This document shows, in pieces, positions 29,346 to 38,554 of a DNA stretch of 52,837 nt. The DNA is taken from NCBI GenBank assembly GCA_963204975.1, contig CAUJJC010000168.1:1-52837 (forward strand), in the 5' to 3' direction. The notes under the pieces were generated by a model, which saw only the letters and a program-made list of their open reading frames with translations, was not told where the DNA came from and searched no databases. Every line of letters begins with the position of its first letter. Position 1 is the stretch's first letter. Position numbers and translations under genes: made by a program. Source of the stretch: Verrucomicrobiota bacterium. Its GTDB lineage: Bacteria > Verrucomicrobiota > Verrucomicrobiia > Verrucomicrobiales > Verrucomicrobiaceae.

Positions 29346-31257
29346 ATTTCGAGGCAGTGGCGGGCAATTCGAACAAGCTCAGGACCCCGGCTTTGATCAC
29401 GAGCTTCACTTGTGGTCGCAGAGCTTCCGGCAGCGGATCACGATCTGTTTCGAGCAGGTAGCGAATGCCTAGCTTTCGAGCCAGTCGAAGCGACCACTGC
29501 AAGTCCTCCTCGCCCGCTTGTTTCGGAACGAGCACGTAAGGCGCACCCGATCCGTAGAAGCTGGCGAATTCGTGAAGGTGATCTCGGGAATACACGCTGT
29601 TGAGCCGAAGAATGGGCGACTCCAGCACTGCACCCAGTGGCGCATTGTAACTGATCCACCACTGGCGGTCGAGCACCGCGAAGTAGCCTAGCGGCTGACC
29701 TTGCACAATGTCCTTGAGCTTCTGCAAGTCGGTCGTCGTGTAGCCCTTGGTGTGCTTCCACTCAGCTCGATGATCATGCACGGAATCGTAAACGCCCATG
29801 AGCACCATCGCCACGAGCAAGCGGCTGGAGACGGCCTTGAGCCAGCCCGTGCCGTGAGCGCAGAGCGCACAAAGGCCGACAAAGCCTGCGAGATTCCCCA
29901 CCACCAGATGAACGTAAGTCGTGAAGTGCCCTCGGTCCCCCGTGGGCATCAGGAAGTGATAGGCCGCATACGATGCCATCATGCCACCGACCGCCATCCA
30001 GCCGAGGGCTCGATGTTGTCGATCATCTGACCGAACAAGGAACCACAAACCAGGGAGCAACACGCCTGCCAGCACCACGCCTACCACCCAGTCACGCAGC
30101 AACAGCATCGCCGCCTTCCCCATCGCTGCGGCACCGGTCACGAGCATCGGAGAGTCATCCATCTTCGGCAGAGATACACCAAAGCACAGATGGCAGACCA
30201 GCCATGCACCTCCGAGCGCAGCTACCATCGCAGAGGCTCGCCCCACCTCGCCAAACTCGCGACGAACCAAAGCTGCAAGCCCCCATCCACCTGCCGCAAG
30301 AGCCATACCCGCCACCGTGTGCGGCGTGCTGATGCCCGCGCAGAACAGCATCACCAGCGACAGAGCAGTCCTGCGATTCAGCCATGCCACAGCGGCTCCA
30401 GCGACGAACAACCCTTCCAGCATGTAGGAGAACATCATGCCATAACCGAGGTGCGAATGCGGACCGCCCATGCCGATGCCAAACCAGTTGGCCAAGGGCA
30501 CCTGCATCGCACGAGCAGGCATCGCCACGGCAATCAAAGCCGCAAAACCTAACAACAAACAACGGGCATTGGCCCACTGGGTCACACGTTGGATGATGGC
30601 TCCAAAGGTGACTGACATCACGAACGCCAGCATGGGAATCACGATGTAAATCATCGCATTCATCGCACTCGCCCCACTGAAGCGTGCGGCAAAAGCCGCC
30701 AGCCACATCGGTCCCCAGTGATACCACGCATCTGCCTGAGCACCGGCTTCCCGAGTGAATGATGAGAACACGGCGGCCCACTGACTGGCCACCTTGGCCT
30801 GAGGCAACTCCTGAGCCAGGAGCCCGAAGTAGCCGAGGTCGGACCACGGCAGCACCACACCGCCACGCCCCATGCCCCAGCCGTGCTCGTAGTAGGCAAA
30901 GACCATCGCAAGGCAGAACACGGCCAGCAGCGGCCATCCTTCACGGCGTGTGAATGACATCGAGCAGGTCTCTCCCTCCGGCTTCTTCTCCATGCCTTGC
31001 CACATACTCCAGCCGATCAGCAGCAATGGAAACAAGCTGTGAACGTTGAACCGCCGCAACATCAAGGTGCTATACAAGCCGATCAAAGTCAGAGTCCCCG
31101 CCACGAAAATCAACGCCACATCGGCCAGGGAGCGCCGCTGGCGAGGCTCCGCGCGAAGCACGGTGGAGCCCGCCACGTAGGTCACCGACAAGATCAACGC
31201 CGCATTCAGCACAGCGCTGAACAAGGAGATTTCGAGGGACGATGGGGAGACCGGCAT
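29344..31257 (-). CDS. Polytopic membrane protein of unknown function
   Basis: A 637-residue protein with roughly 11-13 hydrophobic segments over the first about 500 residues and a soluble C-terminal domain of about 130 residues (QPLGYFAVLDRQWWISYNAP onward). The overall plan, multi-TM plus a periplasmic tail, resembles GT-C or mannosyltransferase-like membrane enzymes, and an early periplasmic WSDLGYFG/AWYHWGPMW region could hold acidic and aromatic residues of an active site. No diagnostic motif is visible, so I name no function. The gene lies 51 bp downstream of the LpxL-WaaF-type fusion on the same strand, which suggests an envelope or surface-glycan role. Confidence 0.65.
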   Translation of the reverse strand: MPVSPSSLEISLFSAVLNAALILSVTYVAGSTVLRAEPRQRRSLADVALIFVAGTLTLIGLYSTLMLRRFNVHSLFPLLLIGWSMWQGMEKKPEGETCSMSFTRREGWPLLAVFCLAMVFAYYEHGWGMGRGGVVLPWSDLGYFGLLAQELPQAKVASQWAAVFSSFTREAGAQADAWYHWGPMWLAAFAARFSGASAMNAMIYIVIPMLAFVMSVTFGAIIQRVTQWANARCLLLGFAALIAVAMPARAMQVPLANWFGIGMGGPHSHLGYGMMFSYMLEGLFVAGAAVAWLNRRTALSLVMLFCAGISTPHTVAGMALAAGGWGLAALVRREFGEVGRASAMVAALGGAWLVCHLCFGVSLPKMDDSPMLVTGAAAMGKAAMLLLRDWVVGVVLAGVLLPGLWFLVRSDDRQHRALGWMAVGGMMASYAAYHFLMPTGDRGHFTTYVHLVVGNLAGFVGLCALCAHGTGWLKAVSSRLLVAMVLMGVYDSVHDHRAEWKHTKGYTTTDLQKLKDIVQGQPLGYFAVLDRQWWISYNAPLGAVLESPILRLNSVYSRDHLHEFASFYGSGAPYVLVPKQAGEEDLQWSLRLARKLGIRYLLETDRDPLPEALRPQVKLVIKAGVLSLFELPATASK

Positions 31258-31308
31258 GAGCCCGCAAAGCTACGCTTTCAGAAGCTGCACGATCAAGCAC
31301 TCGCTGAA

Positions 31309-33267
31309 CTATTCTCGACTTGCGAGCCGCGCCTGAATGGCCTGCACCACATGCGCTGGTGCAATGCCGGTCATGCACTCGTAGTGGCCGAACGGGCATT
31401 CGCGTTTGAAGCAAGGGCTGCACGCCACATGATGGCGGACAATCGTGTGTCGCACGCCCAGAGGACCCGTCAAGATAGGCTCCGTGCTGCCAAAGATGGA
31501 AACCGTGGGCACCCCAAGAGCTGCCGCAAGGTGCATGGTGCCCGTGTCATTCGTTACCAGCAGCGCACATTCGCGCAGGCAATGGATGAGGTCGTCGAGC
31601 GAGGTTTTGCCCACCAGATTGAGGTGAGACATCTTGAGCATCGCAGACAACTGCTCGCCCATCGCAGCTTCACCCGGAGCACCGAAGAGCACCCAGCCCA
31701 GATGGGGCAAGGCATTGGCCACCTCCGCGAAGCGCTCCATCGGCCAGCGCTTGGCCTGCCCATACTCAGCTCCCGCACAGATACCCACGCGGATCTTTCC
31801 ATCTTGGGAGACCACCGGGGCACCTGGTGCAAACAGGGTGGGATCATCGATCTTCGCACCGCAATGCCGGGCGAGTCGCAGATACTTGTGCGCCTGATGC
31901 TCGGGCGGCGTGCCCGGCTTCTGCTCCGGTGTGATCTGGTGCATCAACGTCGAGCGCAGCGACCCTTTGAATCCGACGAGGCGAGGTATGTCAGCCAGCC
32001 AAAACTCAAGCGTGCTGCGCGTCGAATTGGTGAACAGAATCGCCGCATCAAATCGCGCCCGCTCCTTGATTCGTCTCGCCAGCGTGAAGACGCCTTCCTT
32101 GCCGTCCTTCATGATGAGGTCGTCAATAATCCCGAGCGACTGCCAAAGTTGCGCGAGCTTCGACGGCGTGAAGACCGTCAGGCGAAGATCAGGTCGTCCA
32201 TGGCGCAAGGCGCGCACCGCAGGAAAGGCCATGCAGGCATCGCCCAGCCAGTTCGGCGAGCGCAGCAGCAGCTCAAATTTCTGCAAGCGGTCCACCTCAT
32301 ACCCCACGGGCAACGTGATGCCACGACGGTAGTTCGCGAGCAGGAACTCAGGCTTCGGCGTCTTCCAGCGATTGTGCACCCAGAACCAATTGTGTGGAGC
32401 CATGCGCACCACACGCTCCACCGCGAGATTGAGTTCAGCCGTGACGCCCTCAGCGGTCGGCGTTTCTTCACGACTAATGACGGGAGGATGGAAAACGATT
32501 CTCCAGCGGCCCGGCCCGTCATCATACACTCCGATGGGCACCAGCGGCGTGTCGCAACGCAACGCCATGAGCGCAGGCAATGAGGTCGTCGAGGCTAGTC
32601 GATCAAAGAACGGGCACCACACACCCTTGTCGCCCGCATGTTGATCCACCAGCACTCCGAGCGTGCCCTGGTTCTCTCGCAGATGCCGCATCGGCTCGCT
32701 GAAGCCCGCGCTGCGATCAAACAAAATGTAGCCGAGCTTCTCGCGATTCCGCCGCACATGGGCATCCAGGAATGGATTGGCCAGCGGCTGATAGATACTC
32801 GATGGCCGACGGCCCATCGAAACGACAGACGGAATCTGCGTGAGCAATTCCCAGCAGCTCAGATGCATCACCGCGTAAAGCATCGGCTTGCCCTCGGCTG
32901 CCACGGCGGCCGGGATGTGGGCGTTCTCGACCGACACACACTTGAGCACCTCTTGCTCGCCCATGAGCGGGAGCTTCAACCCACAAAACATGTTTGCTCC
33001 CAGAGAGGCAAAGTGTCTCCGCACGATGGCCTTCAACTGATCTTCTGGCAGCTCGCGTCCGAAAGCGATTCGCACATTGTTCAGGGCCAGCTTCCGGTAA
33101 CTGCCTCCCAGCATCCAGGCAATCATCCCAAAGCCACTGCCCACACGCGCCACCAGGGTGAGCGGCAGCACCTTGAGCACCAGCTCAAACGCTCGAAAGG
33201 CCGCATAGACAAGGAAATGTCCAGCGCGCTGAAGTTGCTGTGAAAAGGCAGAGGGAGTCTTGGCCAT
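31309..33267 (-). CDS. Fusion of LpxL-type acyltransferase and WaaF-type heptosyltransferase
   Basis: A 652-residue protein. Residues about 1-310 match lipid A late acyltransferases (LpxL/HtrB): an N-terminal membrane anchor, the catalytic H-x4-E block H135-L-S-C-W-E140, LGVLVDQHAGDKGV, and MAPHNWFWVHNRWK. Residues about 330-652 match GT9 heptosyltransferase II: LLRSPNWLGDACMAFPAV, AEYGQAKRWP, TNDTGTMHLAAALGVP, FGSTEP and a Cys-rich CSPCFKRECPFGHYECM end. The two enzymes normally are separate proteins of lipopolysaccharide synthesis (lipid A acylation and inner-core heptose addition). No frameshift or internal stop lies between them. The fusion implies an LPS-making outer membrane. Confidence 0.88.
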   Translation of the reverse strand: MAKTPSAFSQQLQRAGHFLVYAAFRAFELVLKVLPLTLVARVGSGFGMIAWMLGGSYRKLALNNVRIAFGRELPEDQLKAIVRRHFASLGANMFCGLKLPLMGEQEVLKCVSVENAHIPAAVAAEGKPMLYAVMHLSCWELLTQIPSVVSMGRRPSSIYQPLANPFLDAHVRRNREKLGYILFDRSAGFSEPMRHLRENQGTLGVLVDQHAGDKGVWCPFFDRLASTTSLPALMALRCDTPLVPIGVYDDGPGRWRIVFHPPVISREETPTAEGVTAELNLAVERVVRMAPHNWFWVHNRWKTPKPEFLLANYRRGITLPVGYEVDRLQKFELLLRSPNWLGDACMAFPAVRALRHGRPDLRLTVFTPSKLAQLWQSLGIIDDLIMKDGKEGVFTLARRIKERARFDAAILFTNSTRSTLEFWLADIPRLVGFKGSLRSTLMHQITPEQKPGTPPEHQAHKYLRLARHCGAKIDDPTLFAPGAPVVSQDGKIRVGICAGAEYGQAKRWPMERFAEVANALPHLGWVLFGAPGEAAMGEQLSAMLKMSHLNLVGKTSLDDLIHCLRECALLVTNDTGTMHLAAALGVPTVSIFGSTEPILTGPLGVRHTIVRHHVACSPCFKRECPFGHYECMTGIAPAHVVQAIQARLASRE

Positions 33268-33426
33268 GAAAACGGGAGCCGCGATTTAACCACCATTGGC
33301 GGCGAATGCACTCATTGATTGAATGGCAGCAGCACAACCCGATAGAGTCCGATGGCTTTTAGCGTTGACCTCGCAAGATCGTCCTGCTACGAAATCGGCG
33401 TTCAATTAAACCTTAGTCGAAAAGTT

Positions 33427-33618
33427 GTGAATATCCTTCGTCTCACCCTGCTCGCTGTCTCCGCCGTTGTCACGCTCTCCGCCTGCAACGCCTACCCCCC
33501 AGTCCCCACTTCGAACGTTGAACGCGTCGAGCGCATGACACCCGTCACGGATGCGCCCCATGTGCCCGACAACACTTACGGCGGCTACTACTATGGCCAC
33601 GGTCGCCGCTGGTATTGA
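33427..33618 (+). CDS. Small lipoprotein
   Basis: Starting at the GTG at 33427 gives a 63-residue product with a compact lipoprotein signal, MNILRLTLLAVSAVVTLSAC, in which LSAC is the lipobox. The mature part is short, Pro/Thr/Val-rich and ends in a Gly/Tyr-rich tail (YGGYYYGHGRRWY). An ATG at 33352 in the same frame would add 25 residues that do not look like a signal sequence. No function can be assigned. It stands 44 bp before a second small lipoprotein gene. Confidence 0.6.
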   Translation: MNILRLTLLAVSAVVTLSACNAYPPVPTSNVERVERMTPVTDAPHVPDNTYGGYYYGHGRRWY

Positions 33619-33662
33619 TTCCTTTCCTACCCATAACATCACAACACCTCCGAAATAACATC

Positions 33663-33938
33663 ATGATCAAGCACTCCCTTCGCCTCCTCGTTGCCGTGGC
33701 TGCCTCGGCTATCCTGACTCAGTGTTCATCATTCCAGAACTCCACCGTCGCTGACTACAATCGTGACGGCCTCGTTTCTGATGCTGAGTTCAAGCAGTAT
33801 GAGAAGCAGCAAGTTGTTCAACGTTCCAACGTCGCAACCGAGCGCGCCAAGCGTGACAACGCCGTTGATACGATCTGGGATACCAGCAGCGGCATCAATG
33901 GTGTGCACAGCATTCTCAATGGCATTCGTGCATTCTAA
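33663..33938 (+). CDS. Small EF-hand-type lipoprotein
   Basis: The 91-residue product from MIKHSLRLLVAVAAS has a lipobox (ILTQC) cleaved before Cys20. Immediately after the lipidated N-terminus comes one complete EF-hand loop, DYNRDGLVSDAEF, with Asp/Asn at positions 1, 3 and 5, Gly at 6 and Glu at 12. It should bind calcium. The rest is charged and helical. It follows the preceding lipoprotein gene and is followed by a strong terminator. Role unknown; a periplasm- or surface-exposed Ca-binding lipoprotein is the conservative reading. Confidence 0.75.
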   Translation: MIKHSLRLLVAVAASAILTQCSSFQNSTVADYNRDGLVSDAEFKQYEKQQVVQRSNVATERAKRDNAVDTIWDTSSGINGVHSILNGIRAF

Positions 33939-33960
33939 TTGATCGTTGTCTCCCGACTTT

Positions 33961-33996
33961 GCCCGCTGGAGCATGGGTTCTCCAGCGGGCTTTTTT
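33961..33996 (+). terminator. Rho-independent terminator after lipoprotein genes
   Basis: The 11-bp perfect stem GCCCGCTGGAG (33961-33971) / CTCCAGCGGGC (33980-33990) is followed by six T residues. It lies 22 bp after the EF-hand lipoprotein stop. Confidence 0.92.
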
Positions 33997-34068
33997 GTGC
34001 CCTGAGATCACGAATCAAACACTGAGAAACTCCATCTCCACGGAGCGCCCACCTGTCGGGCGAGCATT

Positions 34069-37000
34069 CTACAACCCCGTCGGCATCAAGCTGACCAAGC
34101 CCGACTGAATCGCACTGCCTGTGGCAAGCCCTGGCAAGACGAAGCAGCCGACGCCTTCACGACGATGGCTGAGCAGCACACCATAGTAGCTGACGATTCG
34201 AACGATGGGCTTGAGAGTTCCGGGGTCGCTCAAGGTGAAGCTGCCGGAGAACAAGCCCGTCGTGGGCACGAAGGTCATCTTCACAGCACACGGGTTGCCA
34301 GTCGTCGCAGTGCGGAAGGTCGCGATGTTGGTCTTGGAAACACGGAAGACCTGGGCGAGATCAGCATACTTCGCAGCAGTCTCGATTTCGGCTCCGCTGA
34401 ACTGCACCATGGCGTTGTCCGCCAAATCAGGCAGCGCCAGCACGATGGGCTGCACGGTGGTGGGCTTCACATACTTCGCACCACTGGTGTTAAGAGCAAT
34501 CGCGTAGCCACTGGCATAGGTCTTGTCAGCGGCGGAGATCGGACTGGTTTTCACCCAAGTGAGATCATCACTGGACACCCACTCATCTACTCCGATGACC
34601 TGCCAGCCACGCAGGCTTCCATGATTGGTGTAAAGCAGTTGGAACAAGGGCACGCGACGATCCGATCCCATAATGCTTGTTCCCGTAAACGCGGTGCCAT
34701 CGGCGAGTCGTCCGCTGATCGTCACCGTGCCGAGAGCAGCCACGGTCAATTGCGTCCAGCCAGCGCCCTGCGGCTTGCTCGAATCGCCCACGTTCTCCAA
34801 CGGCAGCTCGAGCGCGTTGTTGTAAAGTCCGGCAGGAGCGGGCAGCGGAGTGGTCCATGAGTTTCGTGAGGCATCCACGGCTGCGATCTCGCCTGCGCTG
34901 CTGATCGTTCCCGTGAGATTCGCGGTCGAAGGATCAAGGGTAAAGCTCACGACCAACGGCGTGCGCCCGGTGCGCACGATGGTTTGCGTTCCACTGGATC
35001 GCTGCGTCGTCACATCGGTGATCACACGCCCAGCCAATGGATGACTGTCCTTGCCGTTGCGCAGCGTGCCGGTGAAAGTGCCGGTGCCTGTCACGGTCAA
35101 CACCGCACTACCGCCGAGGTCCGCATTGAGCATCGTCTGCCGGGCAACAAGTCCCCACCAGGTTCCGGCAGTGCCGGGTGGCTGAATGGCCACACTTAAC
35201 GGGAAGGTGATCTTGTCGCTCACTCCTGCCGCATTGGTGGCAGACACCGTGATCACGTAAGGCCCTGTCAGCTTGTTAGCTACATTCGGAGCACCCGAGA
35301 TCACACCTGTCGTCGTGCTGTAAGTCAGGCCAGATGGTAGTCCCACAACGGACCACGAGGTGGGCTTCGGCGTGGCCTTCAGTTCCAGGCGATAGCTGCC
35401 GCTGATGATCGTCTGCTGTGCTGCCACGGGTTCAATCACAGGCTTGGGCATGATTACGAGTTCGCAGGGGCCGACCGTGTGGGTCAGGGCTCCCAGTTTG
35501 ATGACGCAACTGTAGTCGGTTCCGGCATCTGCGGCCGTGAGGAGCTTCACCGAAAGGCTGGCCGTCTTGGCTCCCGAATACTTCGTGCCGTCGGCCAAAT
35601 TCACGCCTGCGCGCTGCCATTGAAAGGTCGCGCCCGTGGCATTGGTCAGCGTCTGGGCAAACACCGCCGTCTTGGTCAGCGGAGCCGTGACATACATCGT
35701 AGGCTTCACCACGCTGAGCGATGCAACGCTGCTGATCGTGCCGGTGCCGAGCGCCACCGTGTAAAGAGCGGCATTGGTAGTCGCCACATTGCTGATCGTG
35801 AACTGTGTGCCTGTCGCCCCGGCAATCGCCACACCGTTCTTTCGCCACTGGCAGGTGGTGGCCAGTCCGTCCAGAGTCACATCGAACGTCACACTGCTAC
35901 CAACATTGACCATTCGGCTCTGCGGTTGGGCCGTGATCCAGCTTGGCGATCCCACGGCCATCTGATCGATCCATGCGGCCTCGCCAATCCCTGTGCCCGA
36001 AGTCTGATCAAAACGAAACTCCACACGATGAGCACCCGCTGGCACGAGTAGTGTATGCAGCGTCCAGTCCACTGTTCCCGTCACCTCACTCACCTGCACA
36101 TCGTCCATCAAGCAACGCAGGAAGCCAGAGCCCTCAGTCGCCGTGACCTTGCAGTAATACGTCAGCCGCACGGGGCCAGTGACCATCGCTGAGCACTTGC
36201 TCGATCCACCAGCGGCGGGGCTACCGCTCTTCAAGGCATCCACGCCATCACGCGCACCCGTGGTCACGACGGTCCAAGGCGAAGGTGAAGCCGTCTGCCA
36301 GCGCGTGGTGGTGAGGTCCACGGCAGTGTTGAAGTTGCTTACCAAGGTCAGCACCGCCGTGCCACTCGTCGCTGTGACGCCAGCCGCATTGGTCACCACA
36401 CAAACGTAGTTCCCTGCCTGCGCGCTTTGGAAGTTCGAGATGCTCAGCGTGCTCGCCGTGCCGCCGGTCACGCTCGTTCCATTGCGTTTCCACAAGTAGG
36501 TCAGCTCATCGCCTGTCGCCTGCACGCTGAGGGCAAAGCTGGTCCCCGCTTCAGCCGTGATGCTTGCAGGCGAGGATGTGATCACGGGTGGTTCCGGTGG
36601 CGGAGGTTCGTCCGTCGTGAAGGTGCGATCAGCACCCAAGACCACACCATCAGCCGTGACGGCTTTGACCCGAAAATGATAAGTCGTCGCCTCTTGCAAT
36701 CCACTCAGCGTCGCCATGACGGCAGTGTCGGTGCTGGTGGTCAATGAGGCAGGCGTCGCCGCTATCGTCGATCCATAGTCCGTCGTGAGACCATACTCAA
36801 AGCTCACCGTGGTGCTGATGCTCTTGGCATTAACCGAGCCCTGAAAATCAGCGGAGGTCCGTGTGATGTTGGTGGCCTCCAGCGTGCTTGCCAGAGGCAT
36901 CGGCACCGCTTCGCCCGCCGCTTGATACTTGGCGATCAGGAAATCATAGCCATCCGCGCTCGTCGATGTATCACCTGCCACGAGCAAGGCACCATCGCTC

Positions 37001-38220
37001 AGCACCCGCACCGCGTAGGCACTGTCAGGTCCTGAGTCAGCGCTGAAGTTGGTGATCGCCACGCCATTGCTGCCGAAGCCCGCATCGACACTCCCGCTGC
37101 TGGTGAAGCGCACGAGCGCCACATCGTCCTCGTCAGCCACGCGTGTGGAGCCCGCGACCACGATCTTGCCATCGCCTTGAATCGCCACGCTGTGGACCAC
37201 ATCACCTTCACCCGCACCTGTGATCGGCGTGATGATCTTGCCCGTGCCATTGAAGCTGGTGTCCAGAGCACCGCTCGTCGTGTAGCGCGCCACGCCCACT
37301 CCGGCCTCGACCATCGAGCCCGCCGTCACGATCTTGCCATCGGCCTGCACAGCGATGGCGTCGATGTAGTTGTAGGTGGGTCCCATGTTCGTGATCACCT
37401 TGCCCGTCGTGTTGAAGGTCGTGTCCAGTAAGCCATTCACGTTGTAGCGCACGAGAGCGTTGTTGGCGTAGTCGCCTGCGACATTGCTGGTGAAGCCCGC
37501 GACAAGGATCTTGCCACTGGCTTGAACGATCAGCGCCTCGGCAACCTCGACTCCACCGAGGTCTGTGGAAACCTTGCCCGTCGTGTTGAAGGTGGTATCC
37601 AGGGCTCCGTTCGAGTTGTAGCGCACCAGGGCGAAGTTGGTCGAACTCGCCGAAATGTAGGTGTAGCCACCGACCACGATCTTGCCGTCGCTTTGCACTC
37701 CGATGCAGGTGGCGTAGTCATCAAGCGATCCGATGCCCGTGACCACCTTGCCGGTCGTGTTGAACGTCGTGTCCAGGGCTCCGTTGGCGTTGTAGCGCAC
37801 CACAGCGAAGTTCGCGTTCGAGCCCGAGGAATCGTTCGTCTCGCCCGCGACCACGATCTTGCCATCGGCCTGAATCGCCACATCGAAGGCGATGTCGTTG
37901 CCCGTGCCGATACCCGTCATCACCTTGCCCCCAGTGCCAAAGGTGGTGTCCAGCGCGCCGCTCGGCAGGTAACGCACCACAGCGAAATCAGAGTTGGTAT
38001 AGTCCGCGCTCAAGGTGCTGCCCACCACCACCACCTTGCCATCCGGCTGCACCGCCATCGAGTAGGCATGGTCGTCGCCGCGCACTTCGGTCTTCACGAA
38101 CCCTGTGGTCTGAAAGCTTGTGTCCAGCTCTCCGGCGGCTCCCCAGGCAGACACGGCGGAGGCCGCCAATGCCAGGACAGCAAAGACGCCAAGGGTCGAG
38201 GCACGAGGGTGAGGGCTCAT
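34069..38220 (-). CDS. Secreted delta-60-repeat and Ig/FnIII-domain surface protein
   Basis: The start at 38220 gives signal peptide MSPHPRASTLGVFAVLALAA and 1383 residues. Seven delta-60 units (motif xLDTxF... then QxDGKIVVAGxT) span about residues 30-440. A fibronectin-III-like domain follows (about 445-540), then an Ig-like domain (ITSSPASITAEAGTSFAL), a jelly-roll-like segment, further Ig-like domains, a putative-Ig (He-PIG) domain (SVVGLPSGLTYSTTTGVIS), and a beta-rich C-terminal region common in verrucomicrobial exported proteins. The delta-60 units are DUF5122-like beta-propeller elements. It is probably a large secreted or outer-membrane-associated adhesion/binding protein. No catalytic residues are evident. 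Confidence 0.82.
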   Translation of the reverse strand: MSPHPRASTLGVFAVLALAASAVSAWGAAGELDTSFQTTGFVKTEVRGDDHAYSMAVQPDGKVVVVGSTLSADYTNSDFAVVRYLPSGALDTTFGTGGKVMTGIGTGNDIAFDVAIQADGKIVVAGETNDSSGSNANFAVVRYNANGALDTTFNTTGKVVTGIGSLDDYATCIGVQSDGKIVVGGYTYISASSTNFALVRYNSNGALDTTFNTTGKVSTDLGGVEVAEALIVQASGKILVAGFTSNVAGDYANNALVRYNVNGLLDTTFNTTGKVITNMGPTYNYIDAIAVQADGKIVTAGSMVEAGVGVARYTTSGALDTSFNGTGKIITPITGAGEGDVVHSVAIQGDGKIVVAGSTRVADEDDVALVRFTSSGSVDAGFGSNGVAITNFSADSGPDSAYAVRVLSDGALLVAGDTSTSADGYDFLIAKYQAAGEAVPMPLASTLEATNITRTSADFQGSVNAKSISTTVSFEYGLTTDYGSTIAATPASLTTSTDTAVMATLSGLQEATTYHFRVKAVTADGVVLGADRTFTTDEPPPPEPPVITSSPASITAEAGTSFALSVQATGDELTYLWKRNGTSVTGGTASTLSISNFQSAQAGNYVCVVTNAAGVTATSGTAVLTLVSNFNTAVDLTTTRWQTASPSPWTVVTTGARDGVDALKSGSPAAGGSSKCSAMVTGPVRLTYYCKVTATEGSGFLRCLMDDVQVSEVTGTVDWTLHTLLVPAGAHRVEFRFDQTSGTGIGEAAWIDQMAVGSPSWITAQPQSRMVNVGSSVTFDVTLDGLATTCQWRKNGVAIAGATGTQFTISNVATTNAALYTVALGTGTISSVASLSVVKPTMYVTAPLTKTAVFAQTLTNATGATFQWQRAGVNLADGTKYSGAKTASLSVKLLTAADAGTDYSCVIKLGALTHTVGPCELVIMPKPVIEPVAAQQTIISGSYRLELKATPKPTSWSVVGLPSGLTYSTTTGVISGAPNVANKLTGPYVITVSATNAAGVSDKITFPLSVAIQPPGTAGTWWGLVARQTMLNADLGGSAVLTVTGTGTFTGTLRNGKDSHPLAGRVITDVTTQRSSGTQTIVRTGRTPLVVSFTLDPSTANLTGTISSAGEIAAVDASRNSWTTPLPAPAGLYNNALELPLENVGDSSKPQGAGWTQLTVAALGTVTISGRLADGTAFTGTSIMGSDRRVPLFQLLYTNHGSLRGWQVIGVDEWVSSDDLTWVKTSPISAADKTYASGYAIALNTSGAKYVKPTTVQPIVLALPDLADNAMVQFSGAEIETAAKYADLAQVFRVSKTNIATFRTATTGNPCAVKMTFVPTTGLFSGSFTLSDPGTLKPIVRIVSYYGVLLSHRREGVGCFVLPGLATGSAIQSGLVSLMPTGL

Positions 38221-38554
38221 CAAGGGCAGGCTCGGAGGGGTTAAAGGTTTAATTATGGAAATTATAACCTTCCATCCCAGACCAGCGCAACCCCCAGAAC
38301 CATCTTTCGCCCGAAGGCTGACTTGCCTCGCCAGATGGCGACGGGACCATCTTTGAACCCGAAAGAGAACGAATGACCGCGAATGCACCAACGCGCCTGA
38401 ATTCGCGGCCATTCGTTTTCATTCCTCTTCATTCGCGTCAAAAACAGCGGAGCACGTCCTTTGTTCAGCGCTTCGATTCCTCCCTCCCCCAACGCACTCC
38501 CGTGAGGTTTCGGTTTCGCTCCCCGCCATTCGATGGAAGTCAGAAGCCTCCACT
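38221..38554. other. Divergent 334-bp intergenic region
   Basis: This gap lies between the surface-protein gene and the methyltransferase gene. Near 38244-38271 there is an AT-rich imperfect inverted repeat (AAGGTT ... AACCTT), a plausible promoter or operator for the leftward gene. At 38365-38420 lies the larger inverted repeat listed separately. No RNA gene is recognised. Confidence 0.5.
38365..38420. repeat. Inverted repeat with 23-bp arms
   Basis: The arm at 38365-38387 (GAGAACGAATGACCGCGAAT then GCA) pairs with the arm at 38398-38420 with three mismatches, around a 10-nt spacer. The GCGAAT-type words look like those of dispersed intergenic repeats in verrucomicrobial genomes. It lacks a T-run, so a terminator is unlikely. 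Confidence 0.7.

Noticed and set aside
30997-32583. 528-residue frame on the + strand opposite the acyltransferase-heptosyltransferase fusion
   Set aside because: The minus-strand protein has intact catalytic motifs in both halves; the + frame is Arg/Gln/His-rich shadow sequence.
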